A stretch of 37,453 bases of DNA, taken from positions 1-37,453 of the forward strand of contig CALBHW010000032.1 of assembly GCA_937893125.1 (NCBI GenBank). The letters run 5' to 3'. The notes beneath the pieces are model-generated. The model made no database searches and had not been told where the DNA came from. It was given only the letters and a program-made list of their open reading frames with translations. Positions 1 to 12,800 of the stretch are shown here, piece after piece. Position 1 is the stretch's first letter; each line of letters opens with the position of its first letter. Source of the DNA: an uncultured Clostridia bacterium (lineage in GTDB: Bacteria; Bacillota; Clostridia; Christensenellales; UBA1242). Both the position numbers and the translations under genes were made by a program.

Positions 1-2
1 CT

Positions 3-299
3 AATATGGCGGGCGAAAGCGCAAGTACACTTGTATTCGAGAACTTAAAAGCGGACGACGGACTGACTGTGTTTAGTGCAGACGGAAGAGAACTTACGGG
101 CGCAAGTCTGCTTGCAAGGCTACAAGAAATTGAAGACGCTAATATAAACAATGTTGATTTTGACGAGTTAGATAAGGAGACGACCGACGGGTCGGTCGGC
201 GTTACAGCCCTTATGTTTAGCGCACTTTGCCTTGCTTTTGTGTGCATTGTGGTGTATAGAACAAATAGACGCAAAATGATGTCTTTAAGGATAAAATAA
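3..299 (+). CDS. C-terminal end of a membrane-anchored protein (truncated by window edge)
   Basis: The frame is open to the left edge. A Met codon at position 6 has only five bases before it, so no ribosome binding site can be judged, and the visible 98 codons are probably the tail of a longer gene. The N-terminal 65 residues are acidic and soluble-looking and do not resemble a signal peptide. They are followed by one hydrophobic helix (about VTALMFSALCLAFVCIVVY) and a short basic end (RTNRRKMMSLRIK). This is the layout of a type I surface protein with a C-terminal membrane anchor and an inside-positive stop-transfer sequence. There is no LPXTG motif. The giant surface protein downstream ends in the same way (helix plus RSSRRRYRK), so the two may be neighbouring surface proteins, but no sequence homology can be shown from this fragment. 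A terminator follows about 50 bases after the stop. Function unknown. Confidence 0.6.
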   Translation, partial: NMAGESASTLVFENLKADDGLTVFSADGRELTGASLLARLQEIEDANINNVDFDELDKETTDGSVGVTALMFSALCLAFVCIVVYRTNRRKMMSLRIK

Positions 300-351
300 T
301 CTTTTTAAGACCTTTTAAAATAATGTGGTTTTAAATGACAAAAAATAAAGA

Positions 352-381
352 AGTAGTAACAAAATTGTTGCTGCTTTTTTT
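352..381 (+). terminator. Rho-independent terminator after the truncated gene
   Basis: AGTAGTAAC (352-360) pairs with GTTGCTGCT (367-375), a nine-pair stem including two G-U pairs. A six-base loop separates the arms and a run of T follows to 381. It lies about 50 bases after the stop codon at 299 and separates that gene from the giant gene. Confidence 0.75.
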
Positions 382-389
382 ATAAAAAG

Positions 390-421
390 TTATCCACAAA
401 TTGGGATAAAAATGTGGATAA
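390..421. promoter_or_regulatory. pair of inverted perfect DnaA boxes
   Basis: TTATCCACA at 390-398 is the consensus DnaA box. Its exact reverse complement TGTGGATAA is at 413-421, 14 bases away. Between them TTGGGATAA (401-409) is a two-mismatch copy in the second orientation. The following 120 bases are extremely A/T-rich. DnaA could bind here as an origin, a titration site or a transcriptional regulator. No dnaA, dnaN, rpmH or gidA gene is visible, so calling it an origin is not justified. The two arms could also simply form a hairpin. Confidence 0.45.
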
Positions 422-549
422 AACGGGGCGAAAAATAGTAAAAAAATAGGACAAAAAATGCGGGAAAAAAGACTTAAAAATTCCACAAAAAATAATAGAA
501 AAATTAGCAAAAAATATTTAATTTTTTACAAAAAAATGTCGTAAATTGT

Positions 550-578
550 TTGTCGATTTTTGCGATATATTATATAAT
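550..578 (+). promoter_or_regulatory. SigA-like promoter for the giant surface-protein gene
   Basis: TTGTCG (550-555), a 17-base spacer, and a perfect TATAAT (573-578). Transcription would start near 585 and give an untranslated leader of about 230 bases before the ATG at 819. It is the best promoter match in the 300-818 gap. A weaker TATACT at 747-752 lacks a well-placed -35 element. Confidence 0.6.
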
Positions 579-806
579 TATATCAGTAGTATTCTGGTTG
601 GGCTTTTAAAGCGACTTAAAACTACTTTTTGCAGTGCGTTTCTTTTGTTTTGCTTGTTTTTATTTTAGTGGGTTGCGTGGTAAGCGGACTTAACAAAAAT
701 CAAGCGGGCGTGGCAAAGATTTTGTGTAACGCGCAAGGCAAATAAATATACTAAAATAGTTTTGTTTTATGAGTAATTTTTTTTACAAATTAGCAAAGAC
801 TAAAAT
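579..806 (+). other. long 5' leader of the giant gene
   Basis: This is the stretch between the inferred transcription start and the ribosome binding site of the giant gene. It is richer in G/C than the flanking AT-rich DNA. TTGCGTG (673-679) can pair with CGCGCAA (730-736) to form a seven-pair stem over a loop of about 50 bases. A TTG-started frame at 629-745 would encode a 38-residue hydrophobic peptide with a lipobox-like LVGC, but it has no ATG and no ribosome binding site, so it is not called as a gene. No known riboswitch was recognised. Confidence 0.35.
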
Positions 807-818
807 AAGGAGAAAATT

Positions 819-3800
819 ATGAGAAAAGGTAGATTCGGGTTCGTCGTTCTTTTGTTCTTGGCAACCATTATGGGTGGCATTTTTGCCACGCAATGGGCAG
901 GACAAAATAGCGCGCAAGATGTCGCAGTGGCGGAATCGGGGGATGCGGTCGTTTTCTATGTGAGCCGTAACGCTACTTCGGGCGGTGATGGTAGCAGTGA
1001 TAAACCTTTTATCAGCCTTGACGACGCGGTTAGTGCTTGTAACAACTATGCGGACAAGTCTAGTGTGTCGTGCTTTAAGATTGTTCTTAAAACTGCTCTA
1101 CAAATCACGCAAGACAATGACGCGTTGTATGAAAACAATTCGGGCAAGGACATTTATCTCCTTAAAGATACAACTTACGAAAATGCTCAAAACGGCTACG
1201 AGACGATGATTAACTTTGCAAATACTATGACTAGTGGCGCGAGTGTCGAGTTCGGGTTTAAGGGTAAGGACAACGCTAGGTTTATTTTCGACGGCAACGA
1301 CCTTGACGGAAATGAAAGGGAAGAAAGTCAAGCGCGTGCTATTTGTATTGCAGATGTCAACACAAGTGTCAATAGTGGTGTTGGCACTATAAATAGAGCG
1401 GGAATGTCAATTTCTCTTGACTATGTAACTTTCCAAAACTTCACAAATACATATAGAGTTGGCGAAAAGGTTAACGTTTACGGACTTGTGCATTTGTACG
1501 TCAAAGGGACATACAACAACGTCATTATGCAAAACAATAAGGTGACAAATATTGGGGCTGATTCTGATGGCGCTACAAGGATTGGTTTTGTTTTTAACAC
1601 AGCCGCGTCGGGAGGTGTCGGAACTGAAACACAAACCTTTACAAATTGTACTTTTATAGGGAATCAAGGAATGCTTATTTATGGCTATTTAATAAATAGG
1701 CTTAATATCACCGATTGCGAGTTTACAAATAATAAAGTCGAGACTCGTGGGCTAATTGATGTTTGGGATATAGGCTCAACAACAAGCAACTCGGGTGTTT
1801 ATGTTAAAGGTACAAAGTTTGTGGGCAATATTGCCATGAATAATAGTTCTGTGAGTGCATCGGGATTTTTAATAGAAAGCGGTGGGGTCTCGCACTTCGA
1901 GTTGACGGGAAGTGATACGCAAAAGTCTGTTTTTAAAGACAATACTTATGAAGGCTCTTCTTCGGCTTTTAATAATGGGGTGTATGTTCACATGGAACAT
2001 ACACAAGTTAGACAGGCTGTGGTAGACAATGTCGAGATTTCGGGTAATGACATAAAGGCGGGTGCGCAAGAATATATTACCAGTTTTATTCGACTTGCTT
2101 CTTCCGCCAATGAAAACAACACTACATTTACAATTTCCAATGTGAGTGCAACTAACAATGCAATGAATCTTATCCGCTCAGGTGCGAGTAACACTGTGGT
2201 TACTAATTACAATGTAGATAATAGCGGGGTGATGTCAAGTTCTAAATATTCTTACGCTTTGTGTGTTTCTACAAACGCGGGAAATCTTAGCGTTTCGGAT
2301 AGTTCGTTTAAAAACATAAAAGTCAACTCAGAACTAATTTATTATTGTAACGATGGTGTGGACGCGTATGGTCCAAATATGACGGCTGAATTTAAAAATG
2401 TAAGTTTTTCAAATATTGTGGGGCTAAAAGACAATAGTGCGTATACAGTGAGAAGTGGCGCACAAAGAAACTATTTTGAGGATATAACTGTAATTGATTG
2501 TGATAACTTTTTTTCGGGTTATGTCGGTGTTGGAAAAACTCTTGACGACCAAAACTACGGCTTTATTTTAACTACAAGTAGCGCTAATAAGACTAACCTT
2601 ATCAAAAACACGCGTTCGCGTTCAATTTCACTTTCGTTTAGAGACGTAACTGCTCCACAATCAAGCGGAACAGGCGCGCTTATTGAAAGGACGGTTTTCC
2701 AAAACGCAGGCAGGATTTATGTGTCTGGTGTAAACAAGTCCCTTACAAACCATTATGTAGTAAATGTTAAAGATGTGGAATTTTTTGGAAGAAAAACCGA
2801 TGATGAAACAAAGTTCGGCGCTACATACGGCAACCAAATGATTTATGCTGATTCTGTTCATGATGTTAATTTAACTAATGTTAACTATCACGATAATGAT
2901 AAAGCGGGCGATTGTATTGGTTATCCTAATGATACGGCTGGTTCTGATAGTGTTTATAACGTTTCTTTTGCTTTTATATGCTGCGGAAAAATTTCAATGA
3001 CAAATTGTAAGATGAGAGATGTTAATACTTTAAGTCATCAGATGATTCATTTTTATCGCATTGAATGTGTAAAAATGACCGATTGTGATATTGCAAATTT
3101 TAACACAAAATATGAAGATTCAAAATTTGTAAGTTATGTAATATATGGTGCAATTGGTGATTTTATTGTAAATAACTGCACAATTGACAATGTAAGAGCA
3201 GTTTATCCTATGTATGTTTGGTCACAGAGATTTAAAAGATATTCTGGCAGTTTAACCCAGTCTTTGGACGGGACTATTAAAATAGACGGATTGACACTGA
3301 CAAATTGTTGGTCGCGTGGCTCAACGATTAACCTTAATGTCATTGGCGGTAAAAGTGTTGATATTAGCAATTTGACCATAGGGTCGATGAGTGCTGACGC
3401 TGGGATAGGTAACGGGGGAAATTATACAGAGAATGGTCACTTGTTTAATATAGGTGGAAGCATTGGAAATAGAGAGTTTGAAGAAAAATTGTCCAACATT
3501 AAAATTGGTGGAAATAGTGTTAGGAATGGTAATATTTTAAGCCTTGGCAGATCGTCAGATAGAACAATAAATTCGACTGTACAAGATATAGAAATTTCAA
3601 ACAACACCCTAACAAGGACTGGTGCTGGTGCCGCTGGATATTCATTTATGTTTCTTAATAGTGCGGATGTTGCGAATATACAAAATGTGACAATTGATAA
3701 TAATGATTATGCGTTCAGCTACGGTTTTAGTATAACGGGTGTAAATAAACTCAACCTAATCGATTGCAAATTTAGTAATAATAGAAGGATTGAGTCGTAT

Positions 3801-6800
3801 GCTTATGGTGGAAAAGCGTTTTACGTTACAAATGTAACTACTGCAAATATTACTAATTTCGTAGCGGATAATAACGATATAGTGGACTACTGCGCTGTTA
3901 CTTCAAGTATTACAAACTTAAATTTAAATTATTTAGTTATTAGTAACAATTTTTTGGTTTTTGAAAATAGTTATTCCGCGCTCAATATTTCCAATTGCTT
4001 AAATGTTAATATTTTATCACCTAAGATTATAAACAATGTAACGGGGGGAATTGTTGTTTACGGAAGCGGTTCTGGAACGGGTAGTATAGTAACAATAAAT
4101 GGTGGATTAATTGACGGAAATACTCTTCCTAAATATGATGGCACTTCTACGCAGTATTCAGATGCAAGATTATTAAATGTTAGTGGAAAATTTAAAACAG
4201 TTGATATTATTGGCGGATTAACGATATCAAATAATAAAATTTCCGCACAGGGTAACTCTGGCACACAAACAAGCGATTTGCTTTTGTTTTCTGGTAATGG
4301 GGAAACTGAATACATGGAGTCCCTTCGCTTTGATGGCTTGAAGGTTATTAACAATCAAAGTTACACCGATGGAGCTACTTTTAATTATCTATTCTATATG
4401 TACTATATTGCGGATATAAGTTTTGAAAATTGCACAATTTCTAACAATTTACAAAATGCGACTTTAGGACGTTTATTTGCAATGGGTTGGAATCCTTTAA
4501 AATCCTTTTCTTTTAAAAATGGTGTCATTTCGGGACAAAATGTTCAAACTATGATGTATTATGCTGAAAATCTTTCCTATCAAGTAACTTTTAAGGACAC
4601 TGTAATTGCGGGAAATTCCTTTACTTCTTATGCTTTCGGAATGGATCAAAGCGACCTCAAATATTCCATTCTTCTTGACGGGATTAAATTTAACTATAAC
4701 AACCTTGCGGGGACAAATGAGAAGGGGCTTGTAAAGGTTATAAACGAAAAAATATCTATAACTGGATGTGAGTTTAATTATAATACGGCAAACGCAAACA
4801 TTAACTGCGCGGGTATTCTCTTTGATAATAACGTAAGTTTTGCATATTCGCTCACTGGCTGTGTCTTTAATGGGAACAAAGGAAAAGACGGAAGTGCCGT
4901 TTATGTTAGGAACAAAAATGTTTTACTTGATGTTAATGGGTGCTCGTTTACATATAACGAGTCGGTTAACGGTGCGTTTAATGCGGGGCTTAAAAATAAT
5001 GAAGCAAAAGTTTCTTTCACGGACTGCGTTTTTGTAAGTAACAGCGCAACAACAAGCGGTGGGGCTATTTATGGAAAACTTCTTACAATAAATGGTTGTG
5101 AATTTATTTCTAACACTGCGGGCGTTAGTGGTGGTGCTATTTACGTGACGGCGGACGGGTCGCTTATTATTGATAAAGGTTACGACGGAAGGTCAACTTT
5201 TGTAACAAATAGCGTCGACGGCACGGTTGACAACCAAGCGGGCGGTGCTTTGTATCTATCTAATGGCACAATTGCAATGTCTTATGGTAACCTTTATGAA
5301 AGAAACAGTGTTCCTGGTGCTATGGTCGGTGGCGCTATCTATGTTGGAAGTGGAGCGACTTTAAACCTTGAAAGAAATACAACAAATACAAATGTTCCTG
5401 AGTTTTTAAATAACGGCGTCGCGGGAAATCTTGGTGGCGCAATTGCTAACTTTGGCAACCTATATATATATAACGCAAAAGCGAGCGGAAATAAGGGGCA
5501 AATCGGCGGATTTGTTTATCAAGGCGTGTATGGCGTAAGTTCGACTATGCGTGTAGAAATTTATGACAGCGAAATTGACTCTTGTGTTGTAACAAAAGAG
5601 TCGACAACAACAGACGCAATGGGTGGCGGTGTGGCTATTTTGTATGGCGACGCTATCATATCGGCTTGTATTTTTAGAGATAACAAATCGGAAAACTACG
5701 GCGGGGCGATATATTTTGCTAGTACAAATATGCCTGACGCGGTGCATATAATCGATTGCGAGTTCTATGGCGAAAGCGAGACTTCGGGACACGGAACGGC
5801 CATTGCGGTCGGAAAAAACAATGCCGCGACGGCAATTTTGAACAACCTTAAAGTTTACAACACATCTGGCGAAAGCGGGATTTATGTTGGTGGCGGAAGA
5901 GTTGAAATTGAAGATATTTTTACAACTGAAGACATCAATATAGGTCTTGAAGTCGAGTCGGGAAGTGTTTATCTTGGAAGAAGTATTATTTTGCCTTCAA
6001 GTGGCACATCGGCAGGTTTAAAGGCGAGCGTTGCAGTCAAACTTTTCAGCACTCTTCTTGACGATAGCGTCATAGCGATTTTTGCGACAAAAGCGGGAAG
6101 TGTTATCGAAAGTGACGGCAGTTATGTCGTAAAGAGTAGCGATTTTAATAAAGTCTACGCGTGCGACAACGGCTATCAAGTGACCTTTAAAATAAAAAAT
6201 ACAAGTGACTTTACAAAGAATGTTATTGAAGCGGTTTTGGTAAGCGGAAATAACTCTTTGGTTGAAAGAGATTTCTACGGCTTTACGGGAGACAAGGGCG
6301 AAGCGACTGTCAATGTCGACCTTTATAAATACGAAAACGCAGTCGTTTATTATGGACTTAAAGAAGGCGAGTGCGATAGTATTTCAACAATAACCGACCC
6401 TGACCTTTTTAACGACGGGCTTACAACAATTTACTACGAAATTAGAGTGGGCGAGACGGTCAAAGAAAAAGGATTTGGCTATGTTTTCCTTGAAGGAAAG
6501 ACGGGAATTTATGTTTCTATTCTTCCAACCTTTGGGACAATCCAAGTGGGTGCGCCACTTGACGATAGTTTGATTATCGGCGGTGAAGTCGTCCAATATG
6601 GCTACGCGCAATCGGTCATTGCGGGGTCGTTTAGTTGGGCGCGCGACGCGAGCGGAAAGGCTATTGTGCCAACTGAAACTGGGCTTACAAGATTTTCTAT
6701 CGTGTTTACACCAAAGAACACTAATTATTCAACTTTGACTTTCACTGTTATTGTCGAAGTTGTAGGATACACGGAACTTTACTACAAGTATCTAGGAAGT

Positions 6801-9800
6801 GAAGCGTCTAATCAGCAAAGGTTCTATAAGACGCTTGACGACGCGCAAAACGGTGGGTCAAGTAGCATTCTTGCAAAGTCTGGGTTCCAAGACAGTACCT
6901 TTATTTCAAATATGATGACCAAAATGGCGGACGGCGGTGTTATTTATATTTTGACGCCTGTCAGTGCTTATCTAAATTTGTATGTCGACAACAAAACAAT
7001 TTACATTAAAAAGTTTATGGACGACACAAGCGCAGAGTCTAGCCAAGCGATGTTCTATTATGTTAATAGAAATGTAGCTAACAGCCCAATGATTTTTGGT
7101 AGCCCTAATATGACTGGTAAAATCATTATCGACGGCAACGGCAAGACAAGTTATCATCCACTTATTGAACTTGCGGGACTTTATAGTTCTGTCAGAACGG
7201 ACTATATGTACAAATTTTATAGTGGCGTTGAAATAACCAATTTCACGGGTATTGGTTGCCCTGCAGTCGGGCTTGTCGGCAACATTGATGTCACAATTGA
7301 CGGCTTGAAATTTACAAATTGCCACTACAAAACAAAAGAAGGAATTACTTTTAGTGACGCGCAATTTGAAGCACCTGTTTTAAACCCAACAAGCGGATAT
7401 TTGGTCGCTGACTACTTCGGTGGTGGCGCGATATCGACAAGAAACGGCATTCCAGGTACAAGTTCAAGAACTTATGTTCCACAACTTGTAATTGAAAGTG
7501 TTGAGATTGATAACTGTTCGTCTGAAGCGTACGGTGGAGCAATTTGTATTTCGTCATCTAATGTCGACACGACGACAGTCGCATATGCAAACTCAATCAC
7601 AAATATGACCATTACGAACTGCTCGTCAGTCAAAGGCGGTGGAGCGTTTGCGTCTCTTTGTAAGTCTGACCTTATCATAAAAAATATGACCGTTAGCAAC
7701 AACTTCACAAACGGAAGCGGTGGCGGATTGTATCTTGCGAGCAAGGAGTCGATTTATAAAGGCGAAATTTCTTACAACCACGCTGAAATGTACGGTGGCG
7801 GAATGTATATTGAAGGAAACGACATCAATTATACGGTCGAAATCGGTTTGAATGACCAAAACACAATTGATGTTATCGGCAACTCATCCGTTTCGCTTGG
7901 TGGCGGAATTTATACGCTATTTGGACTTGACCTTTCTTTTGCAAACATCATTTCAAATACTATAACCTATAACGGTGGCGACATTAGAACAAATGTCCTT
8001 ATGGGCGCAGGTATTTACGCGGGTGCAAGTGCGTCAAACGGCGACAATTCAAATGTTTTGAGTTTAAGGAATTGCACAATCAGAGACAACAAGATTATTG
8101 TTAACGACCACACGATAAAAGAACTTTACGGTGCTGGTGTTTACGCATACGAAGTAAGTTTTGATAACGCGACAATCACTCAAAACGGGCTAATTTTCAA
8201 TGCAACTGACGACAACTATGTTGCTTTACAAGGCGCTGGATTGTATCTTAACAAAATGTATTCAAGCGACGCGTCGAATTCAATTGAAAACAGCACAATT
8301 ACAAATAACTATGTAAAAACAAGCAACCCACTCGTTGTAGCGGGCGGTGTTGGTGTTTCGGCAATTACGGCAAGCACTTCGACCGAAAGCGTGTCTGGCG
8401 GGTACAACAACCAACTCATTTTGAAAAATTCGGAAGTTTCAAACAACTTCTTTGATTTGTCGGGCGACTCGTCAAGACAAGTTGCAAAATTTGGACAAAT
8501 TATGCTTCTTGCTGACTACAACGCGGGCAACCCACAACCAAAACTCGTTCTTGTCCTTGACGGCACGACGAGCCACTCAGTTTTAAATGAACCAGGAATA
8601 GGAAGTTTTGCTCACAGCACGGCGGGGCAAAATAGTTTAAATACGCTTTCTTCAACTTCTCTTATCATTTTAAAGGGCGCACTCAACATCACTTCGATGA
8701 TTGAAATTCCAACCGAACTCCCTGAAAATATTAGTAGTTTAAGAGAAGATGTTACACTTGTTTCGACCCTTTACGCACTCTCTATTGACAACAACTCAGT
8801 TGTCAAAGTAAGAGTTAACGGCGAGCCAAATTTCAGCGACGACGAAAGTGCGCAATTTACTTGGATTGCTCAATTTGACCCAACTTACGCTGAGTCTCTC
8901 ACAACGAGTTATCTCATAAACTACGGAACGGAAGAAAATCCTAATTACGACATCCCATCGAGTAGATATGACAACTATGTTTTAGGCGAACTAAGTTACC
9001 TTAAAAAGATTTTCGACCTTTCAGCAAAAGTCGTCGACTCTGACAATAATGTTTCATATAAGACATATGATTCAAACATTTTTGTCAAAAAATCAACCGT
9101 TGTTGCAAAAGTAGAAGAGTCAGAAACTCTATATAAGTTAGGAGACTTTAGAATCGTCGCGGGAAGCAAAAATGCAAGTCTTCTTGAAACGATTTACTGG
9201 AACCCAACAAGCGGAAACGACGACAGGTCGGGCGCTTCGCAATCACTTGCGGTTAAGAGTTTAGATAGAGCAATTTCTCTATCTCGTAACGGCGCAACGA
9301 TTATGATGGTGGGAGACTTTAGAGTCACTTCAGATACGACTTTGAGCGCAAGAGATAGGGTCATAAAGAGATTTATCTCAGCGGAAAACGGCACGCAGTA
9401 TAAGTTTAACATTGAAAACGGCACTTTGACCTTAAAAGACATTGTTTTTGATGAAGCGGATGGCACGACAGCGGAACGCGGAACGCTTTTTGACATCGCA
9501 AGAGCGGGCACATTAAAAATTGAAAATGGCACAACGCTTAACGGCATTAGGACATCGACATCAAGCGACAGCAAAACGACAAACAGTGTCATTAAAAATA
9601 ACGGCGGATTTGTTATCATAAATGGCGGACAATTCACATCAATTTTCGCTGGTGGAAGTGCAACTGGTGGACTTATTTCTTCGACGGGAACAGTCACAAT
9701 TAACGATGGTATTTTCCAAGACAACTTTGCAAAAAATGGTGCAATTGTTGGAGCAATGGGCGGAGACGTTATAGTAAACGGCGGAAGTTTCATCAAAAAT

Positions 9801-12800
9801 AGTTACTTTGACGAAGAATATATGTTGTCGTCGGCGGTTCTCTTTGGTGGTGTTTTCTATGTGGGTGAAAAAGCAACTTTGACAATTAAAGGCGGACTTT
9901 TCGAAGAAAATAACGCTGTTTTTGGTGCAGTTATTTATAGCATTGGAACACTTAAAATTTCTAACGGCGTATTTATAAACAACATCGCTAAAAAAGCAAA
10001 AGTTACAAGCAGCGAAGAGCTTTCGACCTATGTTCCAAGTATGGGCGGTGTTGCGTATATTGAACGCGGAACGGCGTCTATAACTGGCGGAACATTCTCC
10101 TCTAATACTGCTACAAACGGCGCAGTTTTCGCGGTCGGAAGTGTAAATACAAAGGCACAACTAGACATTTCTTCTCGTGCAATTATCAGGGATAACAAGA
10201 CAATTGTTATTTACGAAGATAAGCAAGCGTATGTGGATACATATGAGAATAAAGCGTTTAACAGTATGGACTTTGGTGTTGGCGGTGCTATTTATGCTTA
10301 CCAAAATACAACTGTTAACATAAACGGCGGTGAAATTTCAAATAACACCGCTATTAAGGCTGGGGGTGCAATATACGCTCTTGGATGTATGCTTGCGATT
10401 GCTGGCGGAACGATTAAAAATAACAAACTCGCTCCAACCGTTTCTGGTACAAACGCAACATATTTTGATGTAAAAACAACTTTTGGTGGCGCTATTTTCT
10501 ATCAAGGTGTAGAAAATAAAGACGACTTCTCGTTTATTACGGAAACGGAAGAGTCCGCAACGACGGCTACTCTTAAATCGTCGAGATTTATAGTAAAAGG
10601 TGGCACAATTTCGGGTAACACTGCAAATCAAGGTGGCGCGATTTTCTTGTCGGCAAGTTCTGGCAAGGTGGCAAACCTTATCATTTCTGGCGGACAAATT
10701 GTCGGAAACGGGGCGTATGCGTTTAAGTCGGACGCAACGGGCGCAGACAACTCAATTTTGGGTGGTGCAATTTACGCAACTGAAAACACATTTATTGAGA
10801 TTAACACTAACGGCTACATTGCAGACAATATGGCGTCAAATGGCGGTGCTATTTACACAAATGGAAGCCTTCTTGTAAACGGCGGAAGAATAGAAAATAA
10901 CTCCGCTCAAAATGCAGGCACGGCGACGACCGCAACTGCTATTTATCTAAACAACGCAAATGCAGTTTTGGTTATAAGAAGTGGCGAAATTTCAAACAAC
11001 CACGGACTTAAAGGTTCAAATTATAGCGCGGTTGTAGTTAACGCTGGTAATTTGTATCTTGGCGAAGATGCTTACATTTTAAGCAACTACTATGAGTCAA
11101 ATGACTCCGAACTCATTAACGCGGATGTGTTATTTAACGACCTTGACCCAATAAACGGCGTGACTCGTGATGTAAAGGTTGTGATTTATACAAACTTCTC
11201 AAGAAAAGCGAGAGTCGGCTTCTTCTCGACCGAGTCAAATATGGCAAAAAGAAAAGTTCTCTTTGCAACGATTAAACCTATCGCGTGCAACAGTAAAATT
11301 ATGGACTCGTTTGTAACAAATTCGGGCGGATACAAAGTATACTTTGCACTTATCGGAACGGGACTTTATGTCGGTCCACAGACTATTTCAAGTGTAAAAT
11401 ACAACGCAAGCGACTACATCAACAATTTCGACGGCGAAGAACACACAATCTTTATTGAAGTTGACGACGACACATTGACTGTTGAATACTATGTTGTGAA
11501 CGAAGGTGAAATCGAAAATTACAAAAACACTTACGGCGCTCAAGAAAAAGATTACCTTAAAAAACTTTACGAAGATAAAGCAACATCACCTTGGACGACA
11601 GTTAGCCCAGCAATTTCGAGTGGTACGGCGTACATTTTATTTAGGTTCCGTGACGCGTCAAATTCTATTATCAAATATCAAGATGACGACAATATAACAT
11701 CCGATTACTATGATTACAGAGTCATAAAAATCGGCGCAAAAACGGTTAATGTTATTGTTAAGCCAACGGTTGACCAACAAATTGTTGCGGGCGTAACCTA
11801 TTATAGAGAAGGTTATAGCGAAAATGTTTTGACATTCTCTAATTTCGAAGTCGTTGCGAGCGACAACGCAAATAAACCTATTTCGGGCGAATTTAAACTC
11901 ACTGATAGTTCGATTAGATTTAATTCTATCGGTGAAAAGAGTATTCTTGTCGACTTTATTCCAAAGGGCGACACGGCGTATGCAATTAAGACCGTTTCAA
12001 TTCAAGTCATTGTTATGGCGGGAAATGTTTACTACAACGACGACTCAACTGGAAGTGGTGACAAAAAAGGTTTCTATCTTGACGCGACTTTAAAAGATGT
12101 AGCGTTTGTAAAAACGGAGAACTCTTCAACTGTTATTGACACAAGCGCAACAATGGTTGACGCGTTTAACGCTCTTATTGATAACGGCACAATCTATATC
12201 ATTGGGTCATATTCGTTGCAACAAGAAGAAAAATGGGAAATCTCTAAAAAGGTTTCGATTAGAAGATACAAAGACGGTTCGGGCGACTTGATTATAGCAA
12301 ACAATATGCTTACTATTGAAACAATAGGTTTTGGCGAACTTACTCTAAGTGGTGGCGCAAAATGGCAATTTAGGCAAGGTGCGTCATATGTCACAAGCAA
12401 CCCAACCGAAGTAAACCTTGACGACTCAAATTATCAAGCGGGGTTGTACGCAATAGGTTCACTTATCCGTGCCTATAACGGACTTATTATTTCGGGTAAA
12501 GTGTCTCTTCAAGACAACGAAAATAGAGTGGGTAGCGGTGGCGCGATTTACGCTAAAAGTGGCGAAGTTAGACTGGAAAACGGCGTCAAAGTTTATCAAA
12601 ACTTGGCACGAAATGGTGGCGCTTTATATGTAGAAACGGGCGCACATCTAACAATTAAAGGTGGCAGAGACGAAGTTACATTTGAAAAGAACTCGACATA
12701 CAAAGTCGAAGGCAATGTTGGCGGACTTGGTGGCGTAATTTACGCGGGACAAGATGTCGAATTGAGCATTGAAAATGCAACATTTGTCACAAATAGAGCC

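Noticed and set aside
390..580. Definite chromosomal origin of replication
   Set aside because: Two perfect DnaA boxes and AT-rich DNA are suggestive, but the usual origin neighbours are missing and a larger box cluster is not seen, so only the boxes are reported.
629..745. 38-codon TTG-started frame with lipobox-like ILVGC in the giant gene leader
   Set aside because: It is not listed as a gene because it lacks an ATG and a ribosome binding site; it is kept only as a low-weight observation.
9194..9796. 200-codon open frame on the minus strand inside the giant gene
   Set aside because: It lies antisense to the third beta-helix module, has Pro/Val/Ser-rich shadow composition, no ribosome binding site, and its existence follows from codon bias on the plus strand. 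The same applies to the other antisense frames of 60-180 codons within 819-28826.
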